Assembly: GCF_029338515.1 (NCBI RefSeq)
Contig: NZ_CP119988.1
Span: 806,001 to 870,000 of the forward strand
DNA length: 64,000 nt
Direction of reading: 5' to 3'
Source: Haloglomus litoreum
Lineage (GTDB): Archaea > Halobacteriota > Halobacteria > Halobacteriales > Haloarculaceae
Shown: positions 16,057 to 23,846 of the stretch, piece after piece
Layout: each line of letters begins with the position of its first letter
How positions within the stretch are numbered: the stretch's first letter is position 1
The notes under the pieces: model-generated
What the model was told of the DNA's origin: nothing
Databases searched by the model: none
The model's input: only the letters and a program-made list of their open reading frames with translations
Translations under genes and position numbers: made by a program

Positions 16057-16641
16057 ATGGGTGTGCGCGAGGTGGCCGGCGAGGCGTACCGCGAGGCGCT
16101 GCCGGCGCTCGCCGCATCGGCCGTCGGCGGCCTGCTCGCTGGCCTCGTCCTCGGCGGGATGCGTGGGGACCTGGCCCGTGTGAACGGCCTCCTGGTCCTC
16201 ATCCCCGCGCTGCTCGCCACGCGGGGCAATGTCTACGGCTCGCTGGGCGCCCGCATCGCCACCGGCCTCCACCAGGGGCTCGTCGAACCACGCGTGACCG
16301 CGGGCGACGAGCGGCTGCGCGCCGCCGTCGCCGCCGCCATCGGCAACGGCCTGCTCGCCAGCCTGTTCGCCGCGACGGTCGCCTTCATCATCCTGTCGCT
16401 GCTCGCACAGTCCCCCGAGCCGCTGCCCGTCCTCGTGGGCATCGCGCTCATCTCCGGGCTGCTCTCGGGCATCGCGCTCTCGACGGTCGTCGTCGTCGTC
16501 GTGTTCGCCGGCTACCGCCGCGGTCGGGACCCGGATACGCTCGTGGGGCCCGTCGTCACGACCGCCGGCGACGTGTTCGGGCTGACCTTCCTGCTGCTGG
16601 CGGTTCGGATCGTCGTCGGCGCGCCAGGGGGTGGTGTGTGA
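16057..16641 (+). CDS. MgtE-type (SLC41) magnesium transporter, membrane half 1
   Basis: A 194-residue integral membrane protein equal to one MgtE membrane domain. Conserved segments are PALLATRGNVYGSLGARIATGLHQG and, at the end, RGRDPDTLVGPVVTTAGDVFGL, where the acidic and polar residues line the cation pore. There is no cytoplasmic N or CBS domain, as in the archaeal stand-alone MgtE-domain proteins, which occur in pairs. It likely moves Mg2+ or another divalent cation together with the 17193-17753 product. In-frame ATG 16030 is an alternative start. Confidence 0.85.
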   Translation: MGVREVAGEAYREALPALAASAVGGLLAGLVLGGMRGDLARVNGLLVLIPALLATRGNVYGSLGARIATGLHQGLVEPRVTAGDERLRAAVAAAIGNGLLASLFAATVAFIILSLLAQSPEPLPVLVGIALISGLLSGIALSTVVVVVVFAGYRRGRDPDTLVGPVVTTAGDVFGLTFLLLAVRIVVGAPGGGV

Positions 16642-16716
16642 ATGCGGTTGCTCGGGGGGTCCCGACGGTGTTGCTCCCACGGTGTGTGCGTACGACGGCG
16701 GCCACCAGCAGTCCTG

Positions 16717-16837
16717 GGAAGGGCGAGCGCTCTCGGCGAAGGCGGGCGACACAAGCACCGCAGCCCCCGCGCGAGCGGAGCGAGCGCGGGGGCGAGGAGC
16801 GCAGCGAGCCCCCCGAGCCGAGAGCGCTCGCCCTTCC
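16717..16837. repeat. 121-bp element bounded by 21-bp inverted repeats
   Basis: Positions 16717-16737 are the exact reverse complement of 16817-16837. The 79 bp between them hold two hairpins with the GAGCGNAGCGA motif. It looks like a miniature palindromic element. No transposase is present and I could not assign a target-site duplication. Confidence 0.7.
16764..16792. repeat. Hairpin with exact 11-nt GAGCGGAGCGA loop (copy 4)
   Basis: A perfect 9-bp stem, CCCCCGCGC (16764-16772) with GCGCGGGGG (16784-16792), and loop GAGCGGAGCGA (16773-16783). A partly overlapping hairpin (16788-16793/16808-16813) has GAGCGCAGCGA in its loop, so the two are mutually exclusive. Confidence 0.85.
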
Positions 16838-16865
16838 ATTCCGCCAGGAGGTCGGCTCCCGAATG

Positions 16866-16901
16866 TCGCGTCCACACCGTGCCAGCTCGGTGTGGACGCG
16901 A
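16866..16901. repeat. Strong 13-bp-stem hairpin
   Basis: Positions 16866-16878 pair perfectly with 16889-16901 around a 10-nt loop (16879-16888). Part of it (16879-16894) can instead pair perfectly with 16923-16938, so two exclusive folds exist. Confidence 0.8.
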
Positions 16902-17041
16902 CCCTCGGAAGCCGAGGAGCGACACACCGAGCTGGCACAGTGCGTCGCTCCGCTCGACATCCGATCTTCGGGTGGGAATGGAAGGGGCAGCGGGCTCGAC
17001 CCGGCCCCGGCGACGCAAGGACCGCATCCGCATGCCCGGAA

Positions 17042-17069
17042 CGACGGGTGAGCGTCAGCGAACCCGTCG
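17042..17069. repeat. Hairpin with 12-nt GAGCGTCAGCGA loop
   Basis: A perfect 8-bp stem (CGACGGGT 17042-17049, ACCCGTCG 17062-17069) encloses GAGCGTCAGCGA, a one-base-longer form of the shared loop motif. Confidence 0.75.
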
Positions 17070-17192
17070 CAGCCCGGAACGGGAGGACCGCAGCGAGTCG
17101 CGGCCGGTCGAGCCCGCCGGGGCTTCCTACAGGTCGTCCTCCTCGCTCGGGTCTCCGTCTCCGTCACCACGGTCGGAGGTGACTGTCCCGTA

Positions 17193-17753
17193 ATGCCGAC
17201 CGAGTGGACCGTCCGCGCCATCACGCGCGCCACCCTGCCCGTCCTCCTCGGGCTCACCCTCGTCGAACTGGTCAGCGGGCTCGTCCTGGGCTCCTTCGAG
17301 TCGACGCTGCTGCAGTACCCCTCGTTGCTGGTCCTCGTGCCCGTCACCATCGGGACCGCCGGGAACCTCGGGAGCGTCCTCGCCTCGCGGCTCTCGACGG
17401 CGTTCCACCTGGGGACGCTGTCGTTCGCGCCCGACGACGACCGCCTCGCCGGCAACGCGGTCGCCACCGTGCTGCTGGCCCTGACCCTGTTCCCGTTCGT
17501 CGGCGGCGGCGCGTGGCTGCTCCAGTCGGTCGTCGGCGGCACCCGGCTGGCCCTCGCGCGGGTCGTGCTGGTGGCGCTGGTCAGCGGGGCTGCCCTCGCC
17601 GTGCTGGCCATCGTCGTCACGCTCGTCGCCACCTACATCGCCTACCGGCAGGGGCTCGACCCGGACGACGTGGTCATCCCCGTCGTCACCAACGTCTGCG
17701 ACGTGCTCGGGGTGGTGGTCCTGTTCCTCGTGGTCGTGCTGCTGGTGCCGTGA
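17193..17753 (+). CDS. MgtE-type (SLC41) magnesium transporter, membrane half 2
   Basis: A 186-residue integral membrane protein, the second MgtE membrane domain. It keeps VLVPVTIGTAGNLGSVLASRLSTAFHLG and QGLDPDDVVIPVVTNVCDVLGVVVLF, the two pore segments with conserved Asn, Asp and Gly. Five membrane helices are expected. It probably forms a hetero-oligomer with the first half, replacing the symmetric MgtE dimer. The long structured spacer upstream is unusual for a subunit pair and may make expression independent. Confidence 0.85.
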   Translation: MPTEWTVRAITRATLPVLLGLTLVELVSGLVLGSFESTLLQYPSLLVLVPVTIGTAGNLGSVLASRLSTAFHLGTLSFAPDDDRLAGNAVATVLLALTLFPFVGGGAWLLQSVVGGTRLALARVVLVALVSGAALAVLAIVVTLVATYIAYRQGLDPDDVVIPVVTNVCDVLGVVVLFLVVVLLVP

Positions 17754-17885
17754 CCGGGCGGTGTGCGCTCCATTATCGGATAATATGTGGTATTATGCGT
17801 GAAAACGTTCTACGAGTGTATAATTGGGGCAGTAGTGGACAAAAAGTCCGGTTTGGATATCCCTGCCGGCTGCCCGGCCGACCCA

Positions 17886-18050
17886 TCACCCGTCCGGCCC
17901 CTCGATGTCGCGGAGGAGTTCGAGAACGATGTCCGGCGTTCCGCGGTCGACGAGCGCCTCGAGCTCGGCGACCTGCTCGCCGGTCAGGAGTCCCTCCTCC
18001 CCGTAGGCCCTGACGAGGTGCTTCGTCGCCTCCGTCTCCCACCGGTTCAT
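17886..18050 (-). CDS. Small helical protein (54 aa)
   Basis: MNRWETEATKHLVRAYGEEGLLTGEQVAELEALVDRG..., 54 residues, acidic and almost all helix, with no Cys and no membrane segment. It begins 10 bp after the stop of the zinc microprotein 18061-18204 on the same strand, so the two form a likely operon. ATG 18050 is used because the longer upstream frame overlaps that gene. Function unknown. Confidence 0.6.
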   Translation of the reverse strand: MNRWETEATKHLVRAYGEEGLLTGEQVAELEALVDRGTPDIVLELLRDIEGPDG

Positions 18051-18060
18051 GGCTAGCACC

Positions 18061-18204
18061 TCACCTGCCTCCCGGTCCCCGGACCCGGGACCGGGACGCT
18101 CCGGTGAACGAGTGGTCGCACACGGGACAGTAGAAGTCCTCGAGGTCACCGGCGAGCGGGATTGGGTAGGCGGCCGACGAGCGGCAGTACGGGCAGTAGG
18201 TCAT
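18061..18204 (-). CDS. Zinc-finger microprotein (47 aa)
   Basis: Read on the minus strand from ATG 18204: MTYCPYCRSSAAYPIPLAG..., then DFYCPVCDHSFTGAS and a basic tail, stop at 18061. CPYC and CPVC, about 20 residues apart, are a classic four-Cys zinc ribbon. With 47 residues it is shorter than most gene finders report. It is followed after 10 bp by the 54-residue helical protein. A short inverted repeat (TCACC/GGTGA, about 18211-18224) just upstream could be an operator. Confidence 0.62.
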   Translation of the reverse strand: MTYCPYCRSSAAYPIPLAGDLEDFYCPVCDHSFTGASRSRVRGPGGR

Positions 18205-18364
18205 CGTTATTCACCAGATGGTGATAGGCTGGCTACCCGGATGGCTGTGTCTACGGTTCCCAAATATTGGGGTGCTGATAGTTCCTGTTCCCGACCGGTC
18301 CGGACTGTCCGATGGTCCGTGTGTGCGTGGGCGTCGCAGTACCGGGTCCGCCCAAAGCCGGATG

Positions 18365-18550
18365 TCAGTCGCTCGCCCACCGTGCCTCGACGCGTTCGAC
18401 GAGCGAGAGCGAGGCGACGAACAGTGCCAGCGGTGCGATGTAGAGGCCCGCCTCCGCGAGCGGGACGAGCGAGCCGGCGGGCCAGAGCGCGACGAGGAGC
18501 CCGACCACCAGCACGAGTGCGAGGTGGTTGCGGCCGAGGGTCCGGTGCAT
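18365..18550 (-). CDS. Small membrane protein (61 aa)
   Basis: MHRTLGRNHLALVLVVGLLVALWPAG..., 61 residues with two hydrophobic helices (about 10-28 and 33-50) and a charged end LVERVEARWASD. It matches the size and look of conserved haloarchaeal two-helix membrane proteins, but I do not know its role. It is divergent from the large transglutaminase operon. Confidence 0.6.
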   Translation of the reverse strand: MHRTLGRNHLALVLVVGLLVALWPAGSLVPLAEAGLYIAPLALFVASLSLVERVEARWASD

Positions 18551-18712
18551 ACCCACCGTTCGAAGCGGGCGACCCTATCCGCCCGGGCCACCGCGCCGGG
18601 CGGCCGACGCACCGGGCCAAGACGGGACTTTATGACGGGTTCGGGCGGTGACGGCGGCGGCGTCCGTCGGTCACCCAACACAGTTAGTACGCCGGAGACA
18701 CCAGCCCCGGCA

Positions 18713-21700
18713 GTGAACCGGCGGGGGCTGCTGTCGCTGGTGCTGGTGGGCGTCTGCGTGGTGAGTCTCGTCGCCGCGGCGCCGCTGCTCGACCAGTCCG
18801 GGAACCCCGCCGTGCGGACGCTGCTGGGGGTCGAGGGGACGCCGACGCCGGGGGCCGGCCCGCCGAAGCCGACCGTCGGCGCCGTGGAGCGCCCGTACTG
18901 GCGGTCGATGTCCTACGACCGCTACACGGGCAGCGGGTGGACCCGGACCGGGAACGCGACCGCGTACGACGGGCCGCTGCCGGGTCCCGCCGGCGATAGC
19001 GGCGAGGTGACGCTCCGGCTCCGGACGCGGAGCACGGTGCAGACGCTGCCGGCCCCCTGGAAGCCCGTCCGGGTCGGCGGCGGGGTCGCCGACGAGACGC
19101 GGGTCTACGACGCCGGGCTCCAGCCGGCCGAGGCGTTCCGGCCGGGCCGAGCGTTCACCGTCACGAGCCGCGTGCCGAACTGGACCGTGGCGGACCTCCG
19201 GGCCGCCGGCACCGACTACCCCGCGGCCATCGAGGAGCGCTACACCCAGTTGCCGGCCGAGACACCCGCGCGGGTCCGCCGGCTGGCCGGCAACGTCACC
19301 GCGGACGCCGGGACGCCGTACGCGACGGCCGTCGCCGTCGAGCGGTGGCTGGAGACGAACAAGCGCTACTCGCTCGACGCCCGCCGGCCGGCCGACGGGT
19401 TCGCGGACACCTTCCTCTTCGAGATGGAGGCGGGCTACTGCCAGTACTTCGCGACGGGGATGGTGGCGATGCTCCGCGCCGAGGGCGTGCCCGCGCGCTA
19501 CGTCTCGGGCTACTCACCGTCCGAGCGGACGGATTTCGGGACCTACACGGTCCGCGGGAAGTACGCCCACGCGTGGGTGGAGGTCTACTTCCCGGGCGAG
19601 GGCTGGGTGACGTTCGACCCGACGCCGGCCGCGGCGCGGGCCAGCGCCCGAGGGTCAGTCGAGGCCGACCTCGCCGGCGCGGCGGGGGCGACCGGGCAGG
19701 CTGCCGCCGCACGAACGCCGGGCGGCTCGTCGTCGGTGGGGAGCCGCTCGGCCGCCCGGGCGGCCGGCGCCCCCGCAGGTGCCATCGCTCAGTCCGACGA
19801 GGAGTACGTCCGTGCCGACGTCGACGTCGAACTGGACGGGGCGGTCGTCCCGGGGAACGTCGTGACGGCGACCGTCCGCGACCCGGAGACGGGCGAGCGG
19901 CTCCCGGACCACCAGGTCCGGTTCAACGACGACCCCATCGGCGTGACCGACCGGGACGGCGAGGTCACCGGGCGGGTGCCGTACGCGGAGTCGCTGCGCG
20001 TGACGGTCCACCGACCGGCCGCGGGGACCGCCACACCCGACGGCGACGGCGGCTTCGGCGGCGGCGACGGCGAACTCGCGACCGCGACGGCCACGCCGAC
20101 CGTGACGCCGGCCGGTGGCGGGGGTGGGGGTGGACAGGCGGGTCGAACCCGCGAGCCCAGCACCATCCAGGACCTCCGCTACAGCGGCCGGTCGGTGACG
20201 CTCGGCGGCCCCATCGACCGTCTCTCGAACGAGGTCCTGTTCACCGTCACCGTCGTCGACGGCGCCGAGCGGTTCGCGCCGGGGACCGGTGGAACCCGGA
20301 CGGCGACCGCCACAGCCGTTCCGGCGGCGACCACCACCGGTACCTCGGCGCTGGCCGTGGGGCCACGGCGGGTGCGGAGCGCCGGCGCGCTGGCGACCAC
20401 GACCCGCCGGGGAGCGCGCGCCCGGCAGGACGACGAGCCCATCCCGCTGAACACGACCATCGACGTGACGCTCTCGCCGGGATCCGTGCCGGCGCCCGGA
20501 CGTGAGGTGACCGTCAGCGCCGACATCGAGGGCGTTCCGGTCGCGGACGCGACCGTCTCCGTCGCCGGGGAGACCTACACCACCGACGACCGCGGCCGGG
20601 CGACGGTCCCGGCCCCGTTCCGGCCGCGTGCGAACGTGAGTGTCCGGCGCGACGCGGCGACGGGCGCGGCGGTCCTCGCGGTCCGGACCGACGACCGCCG
20701 ACTCGCGTTCGACGGCGAGCCACGCCCCGGGGGCAACGTCAGCGTCCGTGGCTCGGTGGCCAGCGTCCCGCTCGCGGAGGCGGCGGTGCGGGTGAACGGC
20801 CGGCGGGTCGCGACCACGGACGAGCGCGGCCGGGCGACGGTTCCGGTTCCCTACGCCGAGCGGCTGAACGTCACGCTGGCGCGCGACCGGGTGGCGGTGA
20901 ACGCCTCGCGCGAGCTGCCGACCCGGCTCCGGATACGCCCGCGCGGGCTGGTCTCCCCGGGCGGGAACGTCGAGACTCACGTCACGCTGGGCCGGGAGCC
21001 GGTGGCGAACGCGAGCGTCTTCGTCGGTGGCGAGCGGGTCGGGCGCACGGCCGCCGACGGCACCCTGGCCGTCGACCTGCCGGTGGCGCTCGGGACGAGC
21101 GTCGGCGCGCGGCGCGGCGCGGCGACCGGCGTCCACCGCGTGACGCTGTGGCCGTGGTGGTTCGCGGGGCTGGCGCTGCTCGGCGCGGGACTGACGCTCG
21201 TCGCCTCCCGCGGGCTCGCCGTCGCCGACAGCGAGTTCGAGGTCGACCCGGCGCTCCTGGGCCGCCCGTGGGAGTTGCTGCGCCTGCTCCGGCTGGGCGT
21301 GCTGCTGGCGGGCCTGTTCGTGCTCCGGGCCGTCGCGCGCCGCGTCGGGGGCCCCGACGTCGACGTCCCGGACTTCGACGAGGCCGACCGCGAGCCGCCG
21401 GAGGTGCCGGCACCGGACGCCGACGAGAACACCGTCTACCGGACCTGGGCGCGGTTCGCCGACGGCGTCGACATGGTCGACCGCTCGCCCGGCGAGGTGG
21501 CCAGCGAGGCGACCCGCCGGGGCCTCCCGGCCGGGCCCGTCGAGCGCCTCCGCGAGGCGTTCGAGGCGGTCCGGTACGGTGACCGCGACCCCGCGGCCAC
21601 CGAGGAGACCGCTCGCGAGGCCTTCCGCGAGGTCGAGTGCGCCAGCCGCGAGGCCGCGAGTCGCGACGACGGGCGCGATGGGCGCGCCGCCGCCGGGCAC

Positions 21701-21745
21701 GACGGCACCGTGAGCGATGACGACGACCGGGGTGATGGCCGGTGA
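18713..21745 (+). CDS. Transglutaminase-like membrane protein with C-terminal DUF4129
   Basis: About 1010 residues. One N-terminal membrane anchor (LLSLVLVGVCVVSLVAAAPLL) is followed by an extracellular transglutaminase-like domain with the Cys-His-Asp triad in GYCQYFATG, YAHAWVEV and FDPTPA. Several Ig-like repeats come next, each containing GR.TVPVPY/APF. Two membrane helices lie about 860-930, and a cytoplasmic DUF4129 tail ends the protein (YRTWARFADGVDMVDRSPGEVASEATRRGL). It may crosslink or cut surface proteins. GTG 18713 is chosen since TTAGTA lies about 27 nt upstream; ATG 18632 would add 27 residues. It heads a four-gene overlapping operon. Confidence 0.87.
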   Translation: MNRRGLLSLVLVGVCVVSLVAAAPLLDQSGNPAVRTLLGVEGTPTPGAGPPKPTVGAVERPYWRSMSYDRYTGSGWTRTGNATAYDGPLPGPAGDSGEVTLRLRTRSTVQTLPAPWKPVRVGGGVADETRVYDAGLQPAEAFRPGRAFTVTSRVPNWTVADLRAAGTDYPAAIEERYTQLPAETPARVRRLAGNVTADAGTPYATAVAVERWLETNKRYSLDARRPADGFADTFLFEMEAGYCQYFATGMVAMLRAEGVPARYVSGYSPSERTDFGTYTVRGKYAHAWVEVYFPGEGWVTFDPTPAAARASARGSVEADLAGAAGATGQAAAARTPGGSSSVGSRSAARAAGAPAGAIAQSDEEYVRADVDVELDGAVVPGNVVTATVRDPETGERLPDHQVRFNDDPIGVTDRDGEVTGRVPYAESLRVTVHRPAAGTATPDGDGGFGGGDGELATATATPTVTPAGGGGGGGQAGRTREPSTIQDLRYSGRSVTLGGPIDRLSNEVLFTVTVVDGAERFAPGTGGTRTATATAVPAATTTGTSALAVGPRRVRSAGALATTTRRGARARQDDEPIPLNTTIDVTLSPGSVPAPGREVTVSADIEGVPVADATVSVAGETYTTDDRGRATVPAPFRPRANVSVRRDAATGAAVLAVRTDDRRLAFDGEPRPGGNVSVRGSVASVPLAEAAVRVNGRRVATTDERGRATVPVPYAERLNVTLARDRVAVNASRELPTRLRIRPRGLVSPGGNVETHVTLGREPVANASVFVGGERVGRTAADGTLAVDLPVALGTSVGARRGAATGVHRVTLWPWWFAGLALLGAGLTLVASRGLAVADSEFEVDPALLGRPWELLRLLRLGVLLAGLFVLRAVARRVGGPDVDVPDFDEADREPPEVPAPDADENTVYRTWARFADGVDMVDRSPGEVASEATRRGLPAGPVERLREAFEAVRYGDRDPAATEETAREAFREVECASREAASRDDGRDGRAAAGHDGTVSDDDDRGDGR

Positions 21746-22419
21746 ACCGGCGCGACCTCCTCGGCGGGCTGGCGGTCGGACTGGCGGCGCTGGGGCTCCT
21801 GGCACGGTCCGGCTCGGCCCTGCCGCCGGGGCTCGGGACGCCGCTCGCGGCCGCCGGCCGCGCCGCCACGCCGGGCACCGCGGTCGCCCTCGCCCTCGCG
21901 ACGGCCGTCGGCGCGGCGGCCCTCGTCCGGGGGCAACTGGGGACCGACGCGCCGGACCCGACCGCGTCCTTCCGTGCGGCGCCGACACCCGCGGACGACC
22001 TGCCGCTGCTGGGGGCCGAGGTCGCGGCCGCGCTCGACCGGCTCGAGGACCAGGGTCCCGGTACCGACCCGGCCGACCGGGAGACCGTCCGGACCGCCGT
22101 CGAGCGGGCCGGCGTGACCGTCCTCTCGCGGGCCGAGGGCATCGACGACGAGACCGCCCGGGCGCAGTTCCGCCGCGGCGACTGGACCACCGACCCCGCG
22201 GTGGCGGCGTTCTGCGGCGCCGAGGTGTCGGTCCCGCTCCGCCGACGCCTGGCGGAGGCGCTCGCCCCCGAGCCACGGTTCGTCGGCCGGGCGCGACGGA
22301 CCGTCGACGCGCTGGCGGCCGTCGCGGATGGGACTCGGGGGGATGACGCCGGGTCCCCGGGGCGGACCGCCGCTGCCGGACGGACCGCCGCGGCCGGCGA
22401 CGGTGGTGGTCGCCGATGA
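21742..22419 (+). CDS. Membrane protein of the transglutaminase/DUF58 operon (DUF7269-like)
   Basis: A 225-residue protein starting with GTG in a 4-bp overlap (GTGA) with the previous stop. Residues about 5-25 and 40-65 are hydrophobic. The rest is a helical cytoplasmic region (LLGAEVAAALDRLEDQGPG...). It matches haloarchaeal DUF7269-type proteins always found between the transglutaminase and DUF58 genes. It likely helps a membrane complex assemble; no enzyme motif is seen. Confidence 0.78.
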   Translation: MNRRDLLGGLAVGLAALGLLARSGSALPPGLGTPLAAAGRAATPGTAVALALATAVGAAALVRGQLGTDAPDPTASFRAAPTPADDLPLLGAEVAAALDRLEDQGPGTDPADRETVRTAVERAGVTVLSRAEGIDDETARAQFRRGDWTTDPAVAAFCGAEVSVPLRRRLAEALAPEPRFVGRARRTVDALAAVADGTRGDDAGSPGRTAAAGRTAAAGDGGGRR

Positions 22420-23846
22420 GCGACCCGCCGTCTCCGGTCGCGGCCGACCGGTGGGCCGTCGCGGTGGGAATCGCGGTGCTGGCGCTCGGGTTCGGGCTGG
22501 TGACGCAGAACCGGGCGGTGCTGGTCGCGACCGTGGTCCCGCTCGCGTTCGTCGCGTACGGTCGGCTCTCGACGGCGCCGACGCCCGAGCTGAGCGCCCG
22601 CCGCTCGTTCGACCCTGCACGGCCCGCGGTCGGCGAGCGGGTCGCGGTGACGGTCACCGTCCGGAACCGGGGGGCGGCGCTGCGGGACTGCCGGCTCGCC
22701 GACACCGTTCCGGGGGCGCTGGGCGTCGTCGACGGGCCGGCCGCGGCCGCCACGACGCTCCGGGCCGGCGAGGAGACCGAGTTCACGTACACCGTCCGGG
22801 CGCGCCGTGGCGACCACGAGTTCGGGCCGGTCCGGGCGGCGGCCGTCGGCGGTGGCGACGCGGCGACCGTCGAGCTGTCGGCCGAATCCCGGCTCCGCTG
22901 CCGGGCCACCGGCGCGGCCGACGAGAGCGGCGCCCCCACCACGGCCAGCGGCGACGCCACGACCAACTCCCGCGGCGGCGGCGTCGAGTTCCACGCGGTC
23001 CGAGAGTACCAGCGGACCGACCCGCTCTCGCGGGTGGACTGGCGACGCTTCGCCCGGACGGGCGAACTCGCGACCGTCGAGTTCCGCGAGGACCGCTCGG
23101 CGACCGTCGCCATCGTCGTGGACGCGACGGCATCGACCTTCCGGCGGGCCGCGGCCGACGCCCCGACGGCCGTCGAGTACGCCCTGTTCGCGGCCGAGGG
23201 TGCGTTCGAGGCCCTCCTCGAGCGTGACGCGACGGTCGCGCTCGCGTTCTACCCGGACGCGCCGGCAGCCCTCGGCCCGGGAACCGGCGTCGACCACCGG
23301 ACGTTGGGCCGCCGCGCGTTCGACGCCTACGGTCCCGGGGGCACCCGCGACCCGGCCGGGGAGCCGTCCGAACTGCGCTCCGACGGCGGGGGCGACCCCT
23401 TCGGCGACGCGTTCGAGCCCGCTGGCGGTCCGGGTGGCGACGACGAGGGCGATGCCGGGGCCGACGCGGTCAGCAGCGAGTCGAGCGAACGCGACCCGGG
23501 CCGGTACGACCCGGGGACCGCGTTCGGCGGCGACGGCGGGGCGGGCCACGAGGAGCCGGACCCGGTGACGGCGCTGCGCGCGTCGCTCCCGTCCGGCGCG
23601 CGGGTGCTGTTCTGCTCCCCGCTGCTGGACGACGGGGCGGCCGACCTCGTGCGGACGCTCCGGGCCGACGAGCACGACGTCCGGGTGCTGTCGCCCGCGC
23701 TCGACGCACCGACGCCGGCGGCACGGCTGCCGGCGTTGGAACGGGCGGACCGGCTGGCGGCCCTCCGCGGTGAGGGGATCGGTGTCGTGGACTGGACCGA
23801 CGAACCGCTGCGCGAGGCGCTCGCCCGCGCGCTCCGGGAGTGGTGA
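22416..23846 (+). CDS. DUF58 domain protein
   Basis: A 476-residue protein with a 4-bp ATGA overlap upstream. Two membrane helices near the N-terminus precede a beta domain with VGERVAVTVTVRNRG. Then comes the DUF58 core EFHAVREYQRTDPLSRVDWRRFARTGELATVEFREDR, followed by a von Willebrand A-like fold (TVAIVVDATAS). An acidic Gly/Asp-rich insert occupies about 300-370. DUF58 proteins partner with MoxR AAA ATPases and transglutaminases; the MoxR here lies at 33772-34725 instead of in the operon. Confidence 0.9.
   Translation: MSDPPSPVAADRWAVAVGIAVLALGFGLVTQNRAVLVATVVPLAFVAYGRLSTAPTPELSARRSFDPARPAVGERVAVTVTVRNRGAALRDCRLADTVPGALGVVDGPAAAATTLRAGEETEFTYTVRARRGDHEFGPVRAAAVGGGDAATVELSAESRLRCRATGAADESGAPTTASGDATTNSRGGGVEFHAVREYQRTDPLSRVDWRRFARTGELATVEFREDRSATVAIVVDATASTFRRAAADAPTAVEYALFAAEGAFEALLERDATVALAFYPDAPAALGPGTGVDHRTLGRRAFDAYGPGGTRDPAGEPSELRSDGGGDPFGDAFEPAGGPGGDDEGDAGADAVSSESSERDPGRYDPGTAFGGDGGAGHEEPDPVTALRASLPSGARVLFCSPLLDDGAADLVRTLRADEHDVRVLSPALDAPTPAARLPALERADRLAALRGEGIGVVDWTDEPLREALARALREW

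Larger units (their letters stand above)
16642..17192. other. Palindrome-rich gene-free island between mgtE halves
   Basis: 551 bp without a credible gene. It contains a 21-bp inverted repeat (16717-16737/16817-16837), two GAGCGNAGCGA hairpins inside it, a 13-bp-stem hairpin (16866-16901), a 16-bp inverted repeat (16879-16894/16923-16938), another motif hairpin (17042-17069) and an 11-bp inverted repeat (16991-17001/17106-17116). The transporter pair would normally be close together. Confidence 0.8.

Noticed and set aside
17127-17192. Relic of an acidic protein C-terminus (GDGDPSEEDDL)
   Set aside because: Only about a dozen codons look protein-like; this can arise by chance in GAC/GAG-rich DNA.
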